Shown: positions 1 through 12,466, counted from the stretch's first letter. The stretch: DNA of 64,000 bases from Primulina eburnea (GCF_022965805.1 NC_133101.1:20989054-21053053); one strand, 5' to 3'. The notes: generated by a model not told the origin, from the sequence alone. Program-made: numbers and translations.

Positions 1-862
1 AGTTGATGTGGGACATTGAATAACTGACGAATGGAAGCTAACTGTGTGTCATTGACACACACTATTCGATTTTTTCAGGCTCAAAAGGGGTTACTAGGGG
101 CAATGAATGATGTATCGGTCAGGCTAGAAAGGCTCAAACGGTCCAAAGATCGCCTAAATCATCCCTAAGTCACCATCGTTCGTATTTTCGCTTCGAGGGC
201 TAATCAGACAAGTTCTAGGGATCGTTGTTCGATTAATCTCTTTTTTTTTTTTTTGATTAAGTTCACATTTCACCAATTCACTATCAATGAGTAAAAGTTT
301 GACCACGTGCATTGAACAAAATGTTGATACAGAACTGGTTCATGTTAGACTCTCTCCTTGAAACTACGACTCCTCTCACTCAATACTAGGCATGAAATAA
401 TTTTCCGGGTGATCCAAAATCTAACAAATTAATCCGATTATCAAGTGAAACAAGAGTTCTTAGTCTAAAAATAGTTCCATCCTACGTGAAACGTGTTGTT
501 AAGTGTTGTGCACTGATGTGTAACAAGACTGACCCACCCCCACACTTTGGTAACGACACTGCCCTCAGTGTAAAGCAATATAAAAAGAACGATAAAGATA
601 GTTATATCAAATGAAAGAAAACACTTCCCTGGACAAATGTCGAGTCGGTGGTGAAAATGTGAGACAAATCAGCAACTCCTGAAAAGCACAACATCGAATA
701 CACAAGGAAACGTAAAAAGGAAAAGACAATAACACACAAGCGCTCCAATAAAGTCCACAAGATAATAAACATAAATAGCATGTCCCAAAACAGCAATAAC
801 AACGAACGAAATGTCTAAGTGAAACAAAATGAATACAATCCTCCACATAGTCCAAAATAAAG
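1..862 (-). other. 3' noncoding tail of Athila copy 1 with an internal polypurine tract
   Basis: Between the ORF3 stop and the window edge I see no gene. On the minus strand a G-rich tract (AAAGTGTGGGGGTGGGTC) lies at about 529-546, just after a CTGAGGGCAGTGTCGTTACC stretch. An equivalent tract follows ORF3 in copy 2 near 59564-59580. A 14-base T run starts at 241. Confidence 0.6.
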
Positions 863-2064
863 CTACGCCTCATCGTCTGACCCTAGCTCTAAGTCCATGA
901 ATGCATCGAGAGTAGCTCTTTCCCAGGGTGGGGCATAGGCGTCGGGAGACTGTTGCTCGATCCGAGCTAAGCGGGTGCGTATGTCGTCCATGCAGTCGAT
1001 CATGGATGAGTAAAAGTGACGCCGGGCTTGCGAGTTGCACGGTCTAGGGGGTACGTCAGCTCTAGGGCTAGCTCGGGCATCCAATGCCGCTTCTTCCTCC
1101 CCACGGGCATCCCAGGCGCGGTCATCGATGGCAGGGGGAGGCACCGGTGGGTCACGGGAATGATGGTCGATATGTCGACTCTCAGGGTTCCGATACCACG
1201 CACCCTGCCTGAAAATGAAATACATCCCCTGCATAGCCTGAGGGGTGAGCATCTGTGTAGAAGTGGGGGTGAGGGACGTCTCGCTGGTGAGATCGACGCC
1301 GTGGGCCGCTAAAATCCTGGAGATGATGATCGCTTGTTCTTGGTGGGGTTAATATGTGCGACAGAGCGCATATGTGCGAGTATGATCGAAGCCACCGGAA
1401 TCCCAGGAATAGCCCCCAACCCATTCAACATTTTATCGATAATGTATAAATCTATAATTCTGACCTCGTTGTTCCCGGGTTTCCTTGGTACAATGTTAGC
1501 TCCCGTGAAATAACAGATTAAGCGATCAAGCAACGGGAGGGAAGTGGGCAGGACGCTCCAGCGAGACCCGGTCGGAGAAGTGGAGTAGTCAAGACGTTGT
1601 CGGGCCTCGGGGATCCGAAAGGTGATGTCAGAGAAGAACATATCCAGCTGATTATGACTCACCGGGGGGCCCTCATTTGGTACATTCAACAGAGCGGCTA
1701 GATAAGCAGTATGAAACTCGATAGGCACCCCCTTTACGAATGTGCGGATGTGTTGCAGCCCAGTAGTACTCTTGTCGTCAAAGTTGGCATAAAATTGCCA
1801 TACCAACTCGGGGAAGTAGGGACCGGTGATGTCCAACAGTGATCCCCAACCAAACTTATCAAATTCAGCTCTCAGTGGCACCTCGGCATCAATACGTGGA
1901 TGAATGGACTTTTCAACAATCATAGCGTTCTCATGCAGGGCCGAGTACCAATCAGAGTTCTCGAGGGATGTGAATCTGGAGGGGTCAAACTCTACTCTGG
2001 TGTGGCGAGATGATGAGGACGCCTCGCTTCGTGCACGCTTACTCGTGAATCGACGTGGAGGCAT
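863..2064 (-). pseudogene. ORF3 of Athila copy 1, putative plant transposon protein domain
   Basis: Starts at ATG 2064 (MPPRRFTSKRARSEASSSS) and runs to the stop at 863, about 400 codons, with one frameshift near 1312. The N terminus is basic and serine-rich. The middle, with FGWGSLLDITGPYFPELVWQF near residues 71-92, resembles the family often annotated as putative plant transposon protein (PF20167-like, from memory). No signal peptide or membrane segment is apparent, so calling it env would not be supported. It occupies the env-like position of Athila elements, downstream of pol. A related ORF lies in the same position in copy 2 (58260-59402). Molecular function unknown. Confidence 0.75.
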
Positions 2065-3382
2065 TTTGTTTCAACCAATTCAATTCACCCAATCTCAAAC
2101 ACAAAAATTCACGAATGCAACCCGAATAAAACAACCAACTCAATCACCGCAGTCTAACCCAGCAATTCAATATCGATAATCCAACGATTTAATCCAATTA
2201 TTCCCAACCAATGCAATTTGATCCCAACGCAACCGATTCAATTACACAGAAATAGCAGCAAGATAATCCACGAACAATGAATGCCCAACAAACGAACAAT
2301 CTAAAATCAATCCCCAACACTGAATCTGAGGTCGCACAAAATATTCGGAGGCCGAAAACAAAGGAGAGCCACGCTTACCAATTAGAAGACAGAGTTCACC
2401 GCGGAAGTGGGTGGTCCGGCGGTGGTGGTAGGCAGCGTATGCAGCGGCGACGAGAGGAGGTGGGGCGGTGGTTTGTTGTGTGTGAGTGAAAGTGGAGTGG
2501 TGAGGTGCTCAAAAGGATGCTAGAGTTGGCGAGAATGTGAGAGATGACGACGGGAGGAGGTGGCGAGGCCGGCGGTGGTGCGGTGTTGCACGGGTGGAGT
2601 CGTGACGGCGTGAGTGGTGCGATGGCGACGGGGGAGTATTTTGGGGGTTAGGGATTTGAGAAGGTAGAGTCTCGATTTTAAGCTGAGAAGTCGCGAAAAT
2701 AATCTACAAGGACCCCGTTCTAGGGTCCGTGTAAAGGTCCGTGCACATACTGGAGTTCTGTTGCTTTCATAGTGAATGTCACGGACCCCGTGTAGGGGTC
2801 CGTGTACAGGTCCGTGCAGACGCTGTAACTCGGCTATTTTGAAAGTGAAGAGCACGGACCCCTTGTAGGGGTCCGGGATGAGATCCGTGCAGACTCTGTA
2901 ACTTGGTACTTTCGAAGAATAAGTACACGGACCCCGTGTAGGGGTCCGGGGATGGGTCCGTGTACACTCTGTATATGAAACGATATTTTCGCTTTTTTTT
3001 TTTTATATACGAACCAACCCAAATGTGATGCTGTGCGTGTACAATTCTATAGATCTCAACACAAATTTTAAACTCAATCAAGTACACAAGATGCAAGAAT
3101 TGTACAGAAACTTCCCTGGTCTGTTCGAGATTTTGAAATCGATCGCCTTGATAAATTCTCCCACACCTGATAAATTCCACCGTCAGTAGATAAATTACCT
3201 GCACCACCATTCACTGAGATTAACTCACCAACTAAATGCATAAAACAAAAATAAAATAAAATAAAATAAAATAAAATAAAATAAACTAAACTAAAACAAG
3301 GAAGAAAACTAAAATAAAACACTGGGTTGCCTCCCAGCAAGCGCTAAATTTAGAGTCGATAGCCTGACTGTACTCCCTTAAT
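2065..3382. other. pol-ORF3 spacer of Athila copy 1
   Basis: A noncoding stretch of about 1.3 kb between the end of pol and the start of ORF3. It holds a (aaaat)n low-complexity run near 3250-3285, a four-copy palindromic tandem array at about 2705-2985, and a GC-richer segment near 2400-2640. Open frames crossing it follow the repeats and look spurious. Confidence 0.75.
2705..2985. repeat. ~74-bp palindromic tandem array in the pol-ORF3 spacer of Athila copy 1
   Basis: Four units with ggacccc or cacggacccc near 2710, 2779, 2852 and 2926 give a 73-75 bp period. Each has gaccccgtg...ggggtccg hairpin arms and a gtgcagac.ctgtaact tail. Unit length, hairpin arms and tail match the array in the element's LTR at 10018-10335, in the same orientation. 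Confidence 0.85.
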
Positions 3383-6300
3383 TTAGTTTGGATCTTGCAG
3401 ATCCACTGTGGTCGGCTCATCGGGTATGGCACCACCATGAAAAACCTTCAGCCTATGCCCATTGACTTTGAAAGCTCCAGTTGTTGCACTAGTGATCTCC
3501 ACTGTTCCGTAGGGAAAAACTTGTGTGATAGTGTATGGTCCTGACCACCGTGAACGCAACTTACCTGGCATCAGTTTCAGACGAGAATTATATAGCAGGA
3601 CCAGTTGTCCTACCACAAATTCTCGATGGACTATGTTTTGATCATGCCAGCGTTTGGTTTTCTCTTTGTAAAGCTTGGCATTCTCGTAGGCCTCCAACCT
3701 AAATTCGTCCAATTCATTCAGCTGCAGAACTCTGTTGTCACCTGTGGTTTTAGCATCAAAATTTAAAAATTTAGTAGCCCAATAAGCCTTGTGCTCAAGT
3801 TCAAGAGGGAGGTGGCATGATTTCCCATACAACAATTTAAAAGGAGACATGCCAATGGGGGTTTTAAAAGCAGTGCGATAAGCCCAGAGTGCATCGTCAA
3901 GTTTGCTAGACCATTCTTTCCTCGAAGCACCGACAGTTTTCTCAAGAATGCGCTTAATTCTCTCGATTTGATACCTCGACTTGGCCACTAGTCTGAGGAT
4001 GGTAAGGTGTAGCCACCTTATATCGGACCCCATACTTTGCCAACAGACTGTCGAATTGACGATTGCAAAAATGAGTGCCCCCATCGCTAATAATGGCTCT
4101 AGGTGTTCCGAAACGTGAAAAAATATTTTTCTTTAGAAATTGAACAACCACCTTAGAGTCATTAGTTTTGCATGCGAGTGCCTCCACCCACTTAGACACA
4201 TAATCTACAGCCACCAAAATATACTTGTTCCCAAAAGAAATCGGGAAGGGACCCATAAAATCTATACCCCACACATCGAATAATTCACACACAAGAATAT
4301 TATTGAGAGGTAATTCATGCCTCTTGGAGATATTACCTGTGCGCTGACAGTTTGAGCATTTCATGACATAGTCATGTGCATCCTTAAACAAAGTAGGCCA
4401 ATAAAAACAAGACTGGAGAACTTTGGACGCAGTTCTAGTTGCCCCAAAGTGGCCTCCAGCCGGACCAGCATGACAATGAAACAAAATTTCACTTACCTCT
4501 TCCTGGGGTACACATCTACGTATTATACCGTCTGCGCATATTCTAAACAAGTAAGGGTCCTCCCACAAATAATATTTCAAATCGGAGAAAAATTTCTTCT
4601 TTTGCTGATAAGTAAAGTGGGGAGGAATGAACTTACTTGACAGATAATTAACAAAATCAGCATACCACGGTAAATTGGTGATCTCAAAGAGTTGCTCATC
4701 TGGAAAATCGTCTCGAATAATGTCATTGCTTTGAACCGGGTTTTCCAAACGAGAAAGATGGTCTGCAACTTGATTTTCTGTGCCCTTCCTATCGATTATC
4801 GTCAAGTCAAATTCCTGCAGAAGAAGAATCCAACGAATTAGCCTTGGTTTTGCATCTTTTTTAGACATTAAGTATTTCAAGGCTGAATGGTCGATGTGCA
4901 CGACAACTTTACTCCCTATCAAATACGATCTAAACTTATCCAGAGTGAAAACTACAGCAAGAAGCTCCTTCTCTGTAGTGGCATAGTTCAGTTGGGCGGC
5001 TGACAATGTCATACTAGCATAGTAGATGACGTGAATGCACTTGTCTCTCTTTTGTCCCAACACTGCCCCTAGCGATGTGTTGCTTGTATCACACATCACC
5101 TCAAATGGCGACCCCCAGTCAGGTGCTATCATCACAGGTGCTGTGATCAGTTTCTCTTTCAAAACCTGAAATGCCTGCACACACTCAGCAGAAAAATCAA
5201 AAGGCACATCTTTTATCAATAAATTAGTCATAGGCTTGGCAATGCTAGAAAAGTCTTTTATAAAGCGTCTGTAGAATCCCGCATGCCCAAGGAAACTACG
5301 CACTCCTCTAATGTTGGTTGGGGCTGGGAGTTTCTCAATCACTTCGATTTTTGCCTTATCAACCTCAATCCCAGTTTCAGAAATTTTATGCCCCAACACT
5401 ATTCCCTCTCTCACCATAAAATGACATTTTTCCCAATTTAAGACCAAATTCGACTCCTCACATCTCTCCAAAACCTTAGACAGGTTAATTAAACAAGTAT
5501 CAAACGAGGAGCCAAATACAGAAAAATCATCCATGAATATCTCAATAAAGTCCTCAATCATGTCATGAAAAATCGCCATCATGCATCGTTGGAAAAGTCG
5601 CTGGTGCATTACATAGACCGAATGGCATTCGTTTATATACAAATGTCCCATAAGGACAAGTAAAAGTGGTTTTCTCCTGATCTTCAGGGTCAATGGGAAT
5701 TTGCATATAACCAGAATAACCATCCAGAAAACAATAGAAAGAATGGCCAGCCAACCTTTCCAACATTTGATCAATAAATGGGAGGGGAAAATGATCTTTA
5801 CGGGTGGCGTCGTTAAGTTTTCTATAGTCGATGCAAACACGCCACCCCGTAACAGTTCTCGTGGGAATTAATTCATTATTATCATTTTTAACAACAGTGA
5901 TCCCACCTTTCTTTGGAACGACTTGGACTGGACTGACCCACATACTGTCAGAAATCGGGTAAATAATACCTGCGTCCAGTAGCTTTATCACCTCTTTCTT
6001 CACCACTTCTTGCATAGCTGGGTTCAGACGCCTTTGAGGTTGGGTAGATGTCTTGTGATCAGCCTCCATCAGAATTTTGTGCATGCACATGGAAGAGCTG
6101 ATCCCCTTAATGTCTGCAATGCTCCAACCTATGGCTTTGATGTTATCCCTCAAGACTCGCAGCAGCTTCTCTTCCTCCATACCTGTCAAAGTAGATGAAA
6201 CAATTACTGGCAGTTTATCATTATCAAGCAAAAATAGATACTTTAAGTGCGAAGGAAGAGGTTTCATCTCTAAGATCGGGGCTTCTTCGATAGATGACTT

Positions 6301-6999
6301 TAAAGGTTTTGGGATATGCCCAAGCTCCCCAATCCTAGAGTTTACCGTCTTCGAGATTGGTCTGCCTGCTTCCAGGTACTGCATATATTCCTTAACATCC
6401 TCATTTTCCAACTCTCCTGGACATGAATTTGTCAAGCAAATTTCTAAAGGATCTTCGCCCATCAATTCCTGCAAACCACACTCAACAAGTTCGTCAGTAG
6501 CATCAATTCTAAAACAGTCAGATGTATCATTAGGATATTTGATGGACTGAAAAACATTAAACACCACACTCTCATCATTCAATCTCAACACCAACTCACC
6601 TTTCTGTACGTCTATAAGAGCTTTCCCAGTGGCTAAAAACGGTCTTCCTAAAATAAGAGGAATCTCACGATCCTCTTCCATATCTAACACCACAAAATCC
6701 ACTGGGAAAATAAATTTGTCAACCTTCACTAAGACGTCCTCTACAATTCCCCTAGGGTATTTAATAGATCTATCAGCCAATTGAAGGGAAATTTTAGTCG
6801 GTTTCACTTCGCCTATTTTCAGCTTCTCAAAACATGAATATGGCATCAAGTTAATGCTTACACCTAAGTCACACAAAGCCTTATTAAAATTCGAAGTTCC
6901 AATAGTACAAGGCATAGAGAAACTACCTGGATCCTTAAGTTTTGGAGGTAATTTATTTTGTAAAATAGCAGAACATTCCTCCGAAGCTTAACTGTCTCA
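3383..6999 (-). pseudogene. Broken pol of Athila copy 1 (protease, RT, RNase H, integrase)
   Basis: Domain order on the minus strand is an aspartic protease with CDLGVSINLMP near 6860; a reverse transcriptase with [12 protein letters not shown] near 5610 and the catalytic FMDDFS near 5535; an RNase H region ([19 protein letters not shown], near 5000); an integrase zinc-binding region (CSNCQRTG); and an integrase core with [19 protein letters not shown] and [15 protein letters not shown], then a C-terminal domain ending at 3383. A one-base insertion near 5600 breaks the RT frame just after PATF, and another near 3955 breaks the integrase after SNRE. The enzymes would copy and insert the element; this copy cannot make them whole. 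Confidence 0.92.
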
Positions 7000-8783
7000 A
7001 AGTCAACCAATTTCCTCTTGTTTGATAAGATTTCTTTAAGAAATTTTGCATATGAGGGCATTTGAGCTAAAGCTTCTGCAAATGGGATATTTATGTGCAG
7101 CTTTTTGAAAATCTCAAGGAATTTTGAAAATTGAGTATCCAATTGCAGTTGCTTAGCTCTTTGGGGAAAGGGGAGCGAATTAATATCAACATTGGAGTTC
7201 AAGTTTAGAGACTTACCTTTCTCCTTCGTGTCATTGGATCCTTGCTTTGATGACTCCTTCTCCTTCGCATACTTATCGACATCAACCACCTCTTGCTTTA
7301 TGGGAGACGTCACCGTGACTGCATTGACACCTTTAGGATTCTTTTCCGTGTCACTAGGTCGTGAACCCAGAGCTCGTGTAGCCATCTGTGTCGCTAGCTG
7401 CCCTAGTTGAGTCTCCACTCTTTGCATCATGGCATCATGATTTTGTCATCTCATCTCATTCCCTGCTATGTACTTTGCAAGCATGTCCTCAAGGTTTAAC
7501 TTGCCATCTTGTGGCTTGAAACCGGGTGGCATAGAGGGTCCAACACCTTGTGGAGGCTTAGGTGGTTGTTGAGGAGGCTTTTGCTGCATAGGATGTTGTG
7601 GAGGATTAAACTGTAATGGCACAACAACATTTTCTGACGGTCTCTATCCGAAATTTGGATGATTCCTCCAGCCTGGATTATACGAGAAACTGTATGGATT
7701 GTTTTGCTGACGCCCCTGGTTTCCCAAATAATTTACTGAATCCCCTCCAAAACACTGTATTTCCTCACAAGGCATATCCGGCATGAATGGCATGTCACAA
7801 GATGGACCAGCAACTATTTCAGCATTTCCTTGGATCTGATTCACTGACTTGACTGGTATTGACTTCTGCGCTTGTAACTGTGCCATCTGATGTGTCAATC
7901 CATCCAGTTTCACTGTAATCGCTGTCAAAGCATCCATCTCAAGGAATCCAACCTTTTTCTCCCTTCGGTTATCTTGCCAACCCACATTGCTTTCCGCCAT
8001 ATTAGAAATGATTTCAAGTGCTGCGGTTGGCGTTTTCCTGTATAAACTCCCATTTGCTGCCGCATCAAGCATAGATCTCACAGAAGGATCTACCCCATAG
8101 TAAAATGTCTCCACCTGCAGGCCTACTGAAAAACCATGTCTCGGGCACATTCTCAACATCTTTTTAAACCTCGCCCATGCTGAATTCAGTGATTCCCCAT
8201 CTCTCTGTCTAAATGAAGTGATTTCATTTCACAGTTGTGTAATCTTAGTAGGGGGAAAATACCTGTGCATGAAGAACTCAACTAGCCCATCCCAAGTAGT
8301 GATAGAACCAGCTGGAAGGTCGCGAAGCCACTCCATAGCTTCTCCTTGCAAGGAGAATGGAAATAGTCTGAGTCGAATGGCATCAGTACTCACCCCATTG
8401 CACTTAATCGTATCACAGATTGACAGAAAATTCTCCAGATGTGCATTGGGGTCTTCAGATGGTGCTCCACCAAACTTTACTTGCATTTGGATCATCTGGA
8501 TGATGCCTGGCTTCAGCTCGAATGTATTTGCCTGAATCGTAGGGCGGATTATACTAGACCCATAACCTTCGAATGCTGGTCGATGAAGCTCCATCAATGT
8601 ACGGTTATCCTCTTCTCCGGCCATTTCCTCAACTTCTGGTTTACGATATATTTCAGATTCTGCTTCAGATTCAAATTCCAGAGTCAAGTTGTTGTTCCTT
8701 CGGGCTCTGCGGATACTGCGGAGAGTGCTTTCAATCTCAAGATCAAGTGGCACTAGATTCCTGACGTCTTGAGCACGGCTCAT
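7000..8783 (-). pseudogene. Broken gag of Athila copy 1
   Basis: The best start is the ATG at 8783 (MSRAQDVRN). A retrotransposon gag capsid-like region follows, recognisable by AMEWLRDLPAGSITTWDGLV and FFMHRYFPP, then a Q/P-rich linker and a C-terminal part with IPFAEALAQMPSYAKFLKEIL. Gag would form the particle that packages the element RNA in the cytoplasm. It is interrupted by TGA at 8229-8231, TAG at 7644-7646 and TGA at 7446-7448. A one-base deletion near 6985-6990 separates it from the protease frame. The TGA at 8229 looks like CGA turned to TGA, consistent with decay of methylated cytosine. Confidence 0.85.
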
Positions 8784-8958
8784 ATAACACGAGCTAACCC
8801 CTGAAATCAAAAAATTTAAGTGCACGATTTAAGCTCCAAGCGAGAATAAGTAGAATAAACAAAGGTAATTAAAATGCTAAAGAAAGAATAAAAAATTTTA
8901 AACTAAGGGTAAAAGCCTAGTCTCAAACAAATAATTTATCCTAATATCAAATAAAACA

Positions 8959-8976
8959 TCCCCGGCAACGGCGCCA
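8959..8976 (-). promoter_or_regulatory. Primer-binding site, tRNA-Asp type
   Basis: The 18 bases on the minus strand, TGGCGCCGTTGCCGGGGA, are complementary to the 3' end of plant tRNA-Asp including CCA. This is the primer used by Athila-lineage elements. It sits 6 bp inside the 5' LTR and about 180 bp before the likely gag start. Confidence 0.9.
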
Positions 8977-8982
8977 AAAACT

Positions 8983-10559
8983 TGACCGGCGAATTCGGTT
9001 GGGATTAATTCTAGCAAGCGGACTAGGTCAAGTTATAGTAATTGGACAGACGTCCAAGTATCGATCCCACAGAGACTATTATTTAATTACTAAGATTCAA
9101 TTATTTTATTTAATCTAGACAAATAATAATGAGTGATTTGATTTTTATTTCAACTACGTGGATTTTAAACTAAGTTATGCAAATTTAATGACTAAATCAA
9201 ATATCAGAGAAGCTTGGAACTTGGGATTTTCAAATTTAAAAAGAATGATCGGGAACACACAATTGTAACAAACTTCGATTATTATCATGCACTGGAATTA
9301 TTTAACCACAAATTATTCGATATCACGATGCAATTCCCTAATTTAATCATAAATCTATTTCTAGAATTTATAATCCTATTTTTATTTAACAGTCCAATTA
9401 TTTCTAATTGAATTTAATTAAACAAAAACGCATTTATCAATGAAGGAATTACAGCTGTCGCCTAAAATCGCACACTGAAACCGAATACTATTTCTAGTCG
9501 GTTTAACCGTGTGTTGATTAATATTTTCGAAGCTAATTTCAATCTATTCCCTTTCGAGTCAAGATTGAACGACAAGCATGCAAATAATTGGCCAGATCAA
9601 AAGCACGAAATTTATACAAATATTAATCAATAACATAGAACAATTTTATAAATCAAACACTTCAATGAATAAACAAAAATCAATCGTTTGTTCCTATCGT
9701 GGTCCCGATCACAAAAGAAAACTACTCCATAAATTCAAAACTAAAATCAAATTTAATAATTGAATTCATGTCTGAAAAATAAGAAAATAAAAGAGAAGAT
9801 GAAATCTCAATGACGGTGTGCGGATCTTGCGTGTAGATTGCGCTGTTTTTGCCCAAGTCGTCGCCGTCTTTTTCGGTGCTCAAAGCTTGCGCCTTTTTCT
9901 CTCCAAAGTCGGCTGCCTCCTCTGATATTCAACAACCTAATTGTTTTGTCTTCTTTTTCCCTTTATTCTCCTCCAAATCACGAGCAAATCTTCGCCAAAA
10001 TCTCGATCTGATATTGCACACACGGACCCCGTGCTTGCATCCGGGAACGGGTCCGTGTGTGGTCTGCCCAAGAGTTCTTCCGGAATGATTGACACGGACC
10101 CCGTGTGTAGGTCCGTCCTGGGGTCCGTGTCGACTCTGTAAAATTGGTTCTCGGATGGTGAAGGACACGGACCCCGTGCAGGGGTCCGTCTGGAGGTCCG
10201 TGCAGACACTGTAAGTTGGGTTCTCGGCAATTGAATGGCACGGACCTGTCTCCAGGGTCCGTGCTTCTTCGGGTGATTTCTTCTTTATGGTTGAATGACA
10301 CGGACCCGTCTCCGGGGTCCGTGTGTAGGCCTTTGTTTCCCAACGGTTTTGTGTTTTCTCCTATTTTTCCGGGTATTTCTGATGTGGCGTTGCGAGGCTT
10401 GACTTTTCTTCCATTTCTTTGGTTTACACCCACTTTTGGTCAAACCTGCAAACAGCCATAATGAGACGAAATAAGCGCAAAACTCGGAATAAAAATGCCA
10501 GATAAGCACGAATACGACAAAATAAGATCTCTAAAATGCTATATAATTCGTGTTTATCA
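8983..10559 (-). repeat. 5' LTR of Athila copy 1
   Basis: About 1,577 bp, bounded on the minus strand by TGATAAACACGAATTATA at 10559 and by GCCGGTCA at 8983, giving TGA...TCA ends. It lies 6 bp from the primer-binding site, as expected of a 5' LTR. It carries a five-copy ~72-bp palindromic tandem array at about 10018-10335. With the partner LTR outside the window, the outer boundary rests on the TG/CA ends and lineage similarity alone. Confidence 0.8.
10018..10335. repeat. ~72-bp palindromic tandem array in the LTR of Athila copy 1
   Basis: Five imperfect units begin with cacggacccc near 10021, 10093, 10166, 10239 and 10299, so the period is 72-73 bp except for a shorter last interval. Each unit pairs cacggacccc with ggggtccgtg to make a GC-rich hairpin and is followed by a less conserved gcagac.ctgtaa segment. 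The same unit recurs between pol and ORF3 of this element at about 2705-2985. Confidence 0.85.
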
Positions 10560-11639
10560 ATATCCAAAAAGGATATTAAGGTCTAAAAATCCAGAAATAT
10601 TTTATATATTCTTAGTGTATCCACTACATGGAATAGAGTTGACCGAACAAGATGTCATACTTGGAGATTAAGTCAATCTATACCTTGCATGGTTCTAGTG
10701 GTATTTCACCCCTAACCACAACTCATCCGCTGATTCTTCAACATCACTTGGTTATAACCTTCATTTAGTTTCACCAAAGCTTCATCCTGGTCATGGATAG
10801 ATCACCCAGTCCATAAGCAATGACAACTGCCCTATGAAGACTCGCCAGGGGTCCGGTGGGTTCACTTAACCAAGTCATTGCCCAAGAATCCCCGGCTCAT
10901 TTTTCAACAAGCACACGGTCAGAGATTAATTTAGTGATGCTTTTGGCAACTGAACTTTCCCCATCTAGAGTGCAATACTCGGGTTGCTTCGCCTAGAAGC
11001 ATGACGCTTCTATTGCTCTCCCACAACCTCGTTTTCACTATTTAGGTTGGTCTCATTTCGCTTGCCACTACTATGGGAATCACTTTTGCTTTCTTTTCTC
11101 TGGATATTAATATGTTTTAATTTTTTTTCAGGTGGCCTCTTGCCTATTTCCATTCCTTAGCTGGCAGAAGGCCTCAAGGAAGGAGAAGTGGTTGAGGAGG
11201 AAAAAGCAGAGGAGCCTTATTCTTTTTTTTTTCCGTAGTTGTAACACCAGGGCTTGACTGTCTAATGAAATATATTTTCCTTCATTACTCGAGCCTTTTA
11301 TTTCCTTGGTAAAATTGAGTCTAAAAATTTGCTAAGCACAAAACCCATAACCCGTGCAATTTTCTATCCCCTGCTATCCGAGTAGCATGTAAAAATTAAT
11401 TAACATGATTAAATTCACTAAGGGTAATAATAACAACTTGAGCGGGGAATTTACTAGGAAAAAAGTGAAATATTTGAAAGTTCACAAACTATTTAACCGA
11501 GAAGGGCTTCTGCGCGTGATGTAATTGAAAGTAAGTAAAATGTACTAGAATTTAACTAAGTATTGAACTGAAAACCCAATTAGGACCTCTGTCGGGATCG
11601 TAATTTCCCTTACGCTGCATTGAGCTTAATAGGTTGCTG
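10560..11639. other. Unassigned repeat-like DNA flanking Athila copy 1
   Basis: No convincing gene. Possible host sequence or the remnant of another LTR element. A stretch near 11220-11280 with a poly-T run, gtagttgtaa and ctgtctaatgaaatat resembles the end of a transcript or of an LTR, but I cannot place it in a family. Confidence 0.4.
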
Positions 11640-12466
11640 AGATAGCTGAGCTTTGGAATTTTGACAAGTTAAGTTGGGCTTTGTAATGTGTAAAACTATG
11701 CTAGGTTTAATAACCGGCCAGACTATATTGGACTTTAGGATGCCAAGCTAGTCGGGATTTTGTAATTTTTCCAATCTAAGTTGGGCTTTGTGAAGTGTCA
11801 AGCTGGGCTTTATAACCGTCCAGACTATACAGGACTTTAGGATGTCGAGATGGTCGGAATTTTTTAATTTTCCAAGCTAAGTTGGACTTTATAATGTGTT
11901 AGGTTGTACTGGGCTTTATAATTAGCCAGGCTATGCTGGACATAAGGATGCCGAGCTATCCGAGCTTTTGTAATCTTGCCAATCTAAGTTGGACTTTGTA
12001 ATATGTCAGGCTGCGTTGAACATTAGAATGACGAGCTGGTTGGGCTTTTGTAATTTTATCAAACTAAGTTGCGCTTTGTAATGTGTCACGATATGCCAGG
12101 ACTTATAACCAGCCAGGTTGTACTGGACTTTAGGATGTCGAGCTGGTCGGGCTTTTGTAATTTGTTTGCCCAAAGGCGTTCTCCTGAGATGAACAATGTA
12201 ACGCACCAAAATTTTGAGCTTAGGATGCCGAGATGGTCGGGTTTTGTATTTTTGCCAATCTAAATTGGGCTTTGTAATGTGTTAGACTATGCTGACTGGA
12301 CTTTATAACCGGGCGGATTGTGCTAGACTTTAGGATGACGAGGTGGTCAGGCTTTTTCAATTTTCCAAGCTAATTTGGCTTTGTAGTGTGTCAAGCTGTG
12401 CTAGGCTTTATAACTACCGGCCTGCTGTAATTTGTCTGCCCTAAGGCCTTCTCGTGAGATGACCAA
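11640..12466. repeat. Degenerate ~103-bp tandem array
   Basis: Imperfect units share gggctttgtaatgtgt, a gctgggctttataaccgg-like part and gactttaggatg. The last motif recurs near 11731, 11833, 11938, 12018, 12126, 12220 and 12329, mostly 95-107 bp apart, with one shorter unit. Copies are diverged. The array ends against the LTR-like sequence starting at 12467. It could be the spacer of a Tat-type element, which often has such arrays, but no coding part of one is adjacent. Confidence 0.75.

Larger units (their letters stand above)
1..10559 (-). mobile_element. Athila-type Ty3/gypsy retrotransposon, copy 1 (decayed; 3' LTR outside window)
   Basis: Reading on the minus strand, the order is 5' LTR (10559-8983), primer-binding site, gag, pol (protease, reverse transcriptase, RNase H, integrase), a repeat-bearing spacer, an extra ORF3 and a noncoding tail running off base 1. 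Pol wording such as [16 protein letters not shown] and the tRNA-Asp primer site are typical of the Athila lineage. At least three nonsense codons and four frameshifts interrupt the coding regions, so the copy is non-autonomous. The 3' LTR and second target duplication are not visible, so age and insertion site cannot be fixed here. Confidence 0.9.

Noticed and set aside
2520..3340. Minus-strand ORFs in the pol-ORF3 spacer
   Set aside because: Same cause: repeat-driven open frames in two frames with no domain.
10018..10335. CRISPR-like array
   Set aside because: Plant retroelement LTR; the whole unit is repeated, with no unique spacers and no cas genes.
9849..10509. Several ORFs in the Athila LTR
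   Set aside because: They run through the 72-bp palindromic array in several frames and both strands, which repeats of that period produce by chance.
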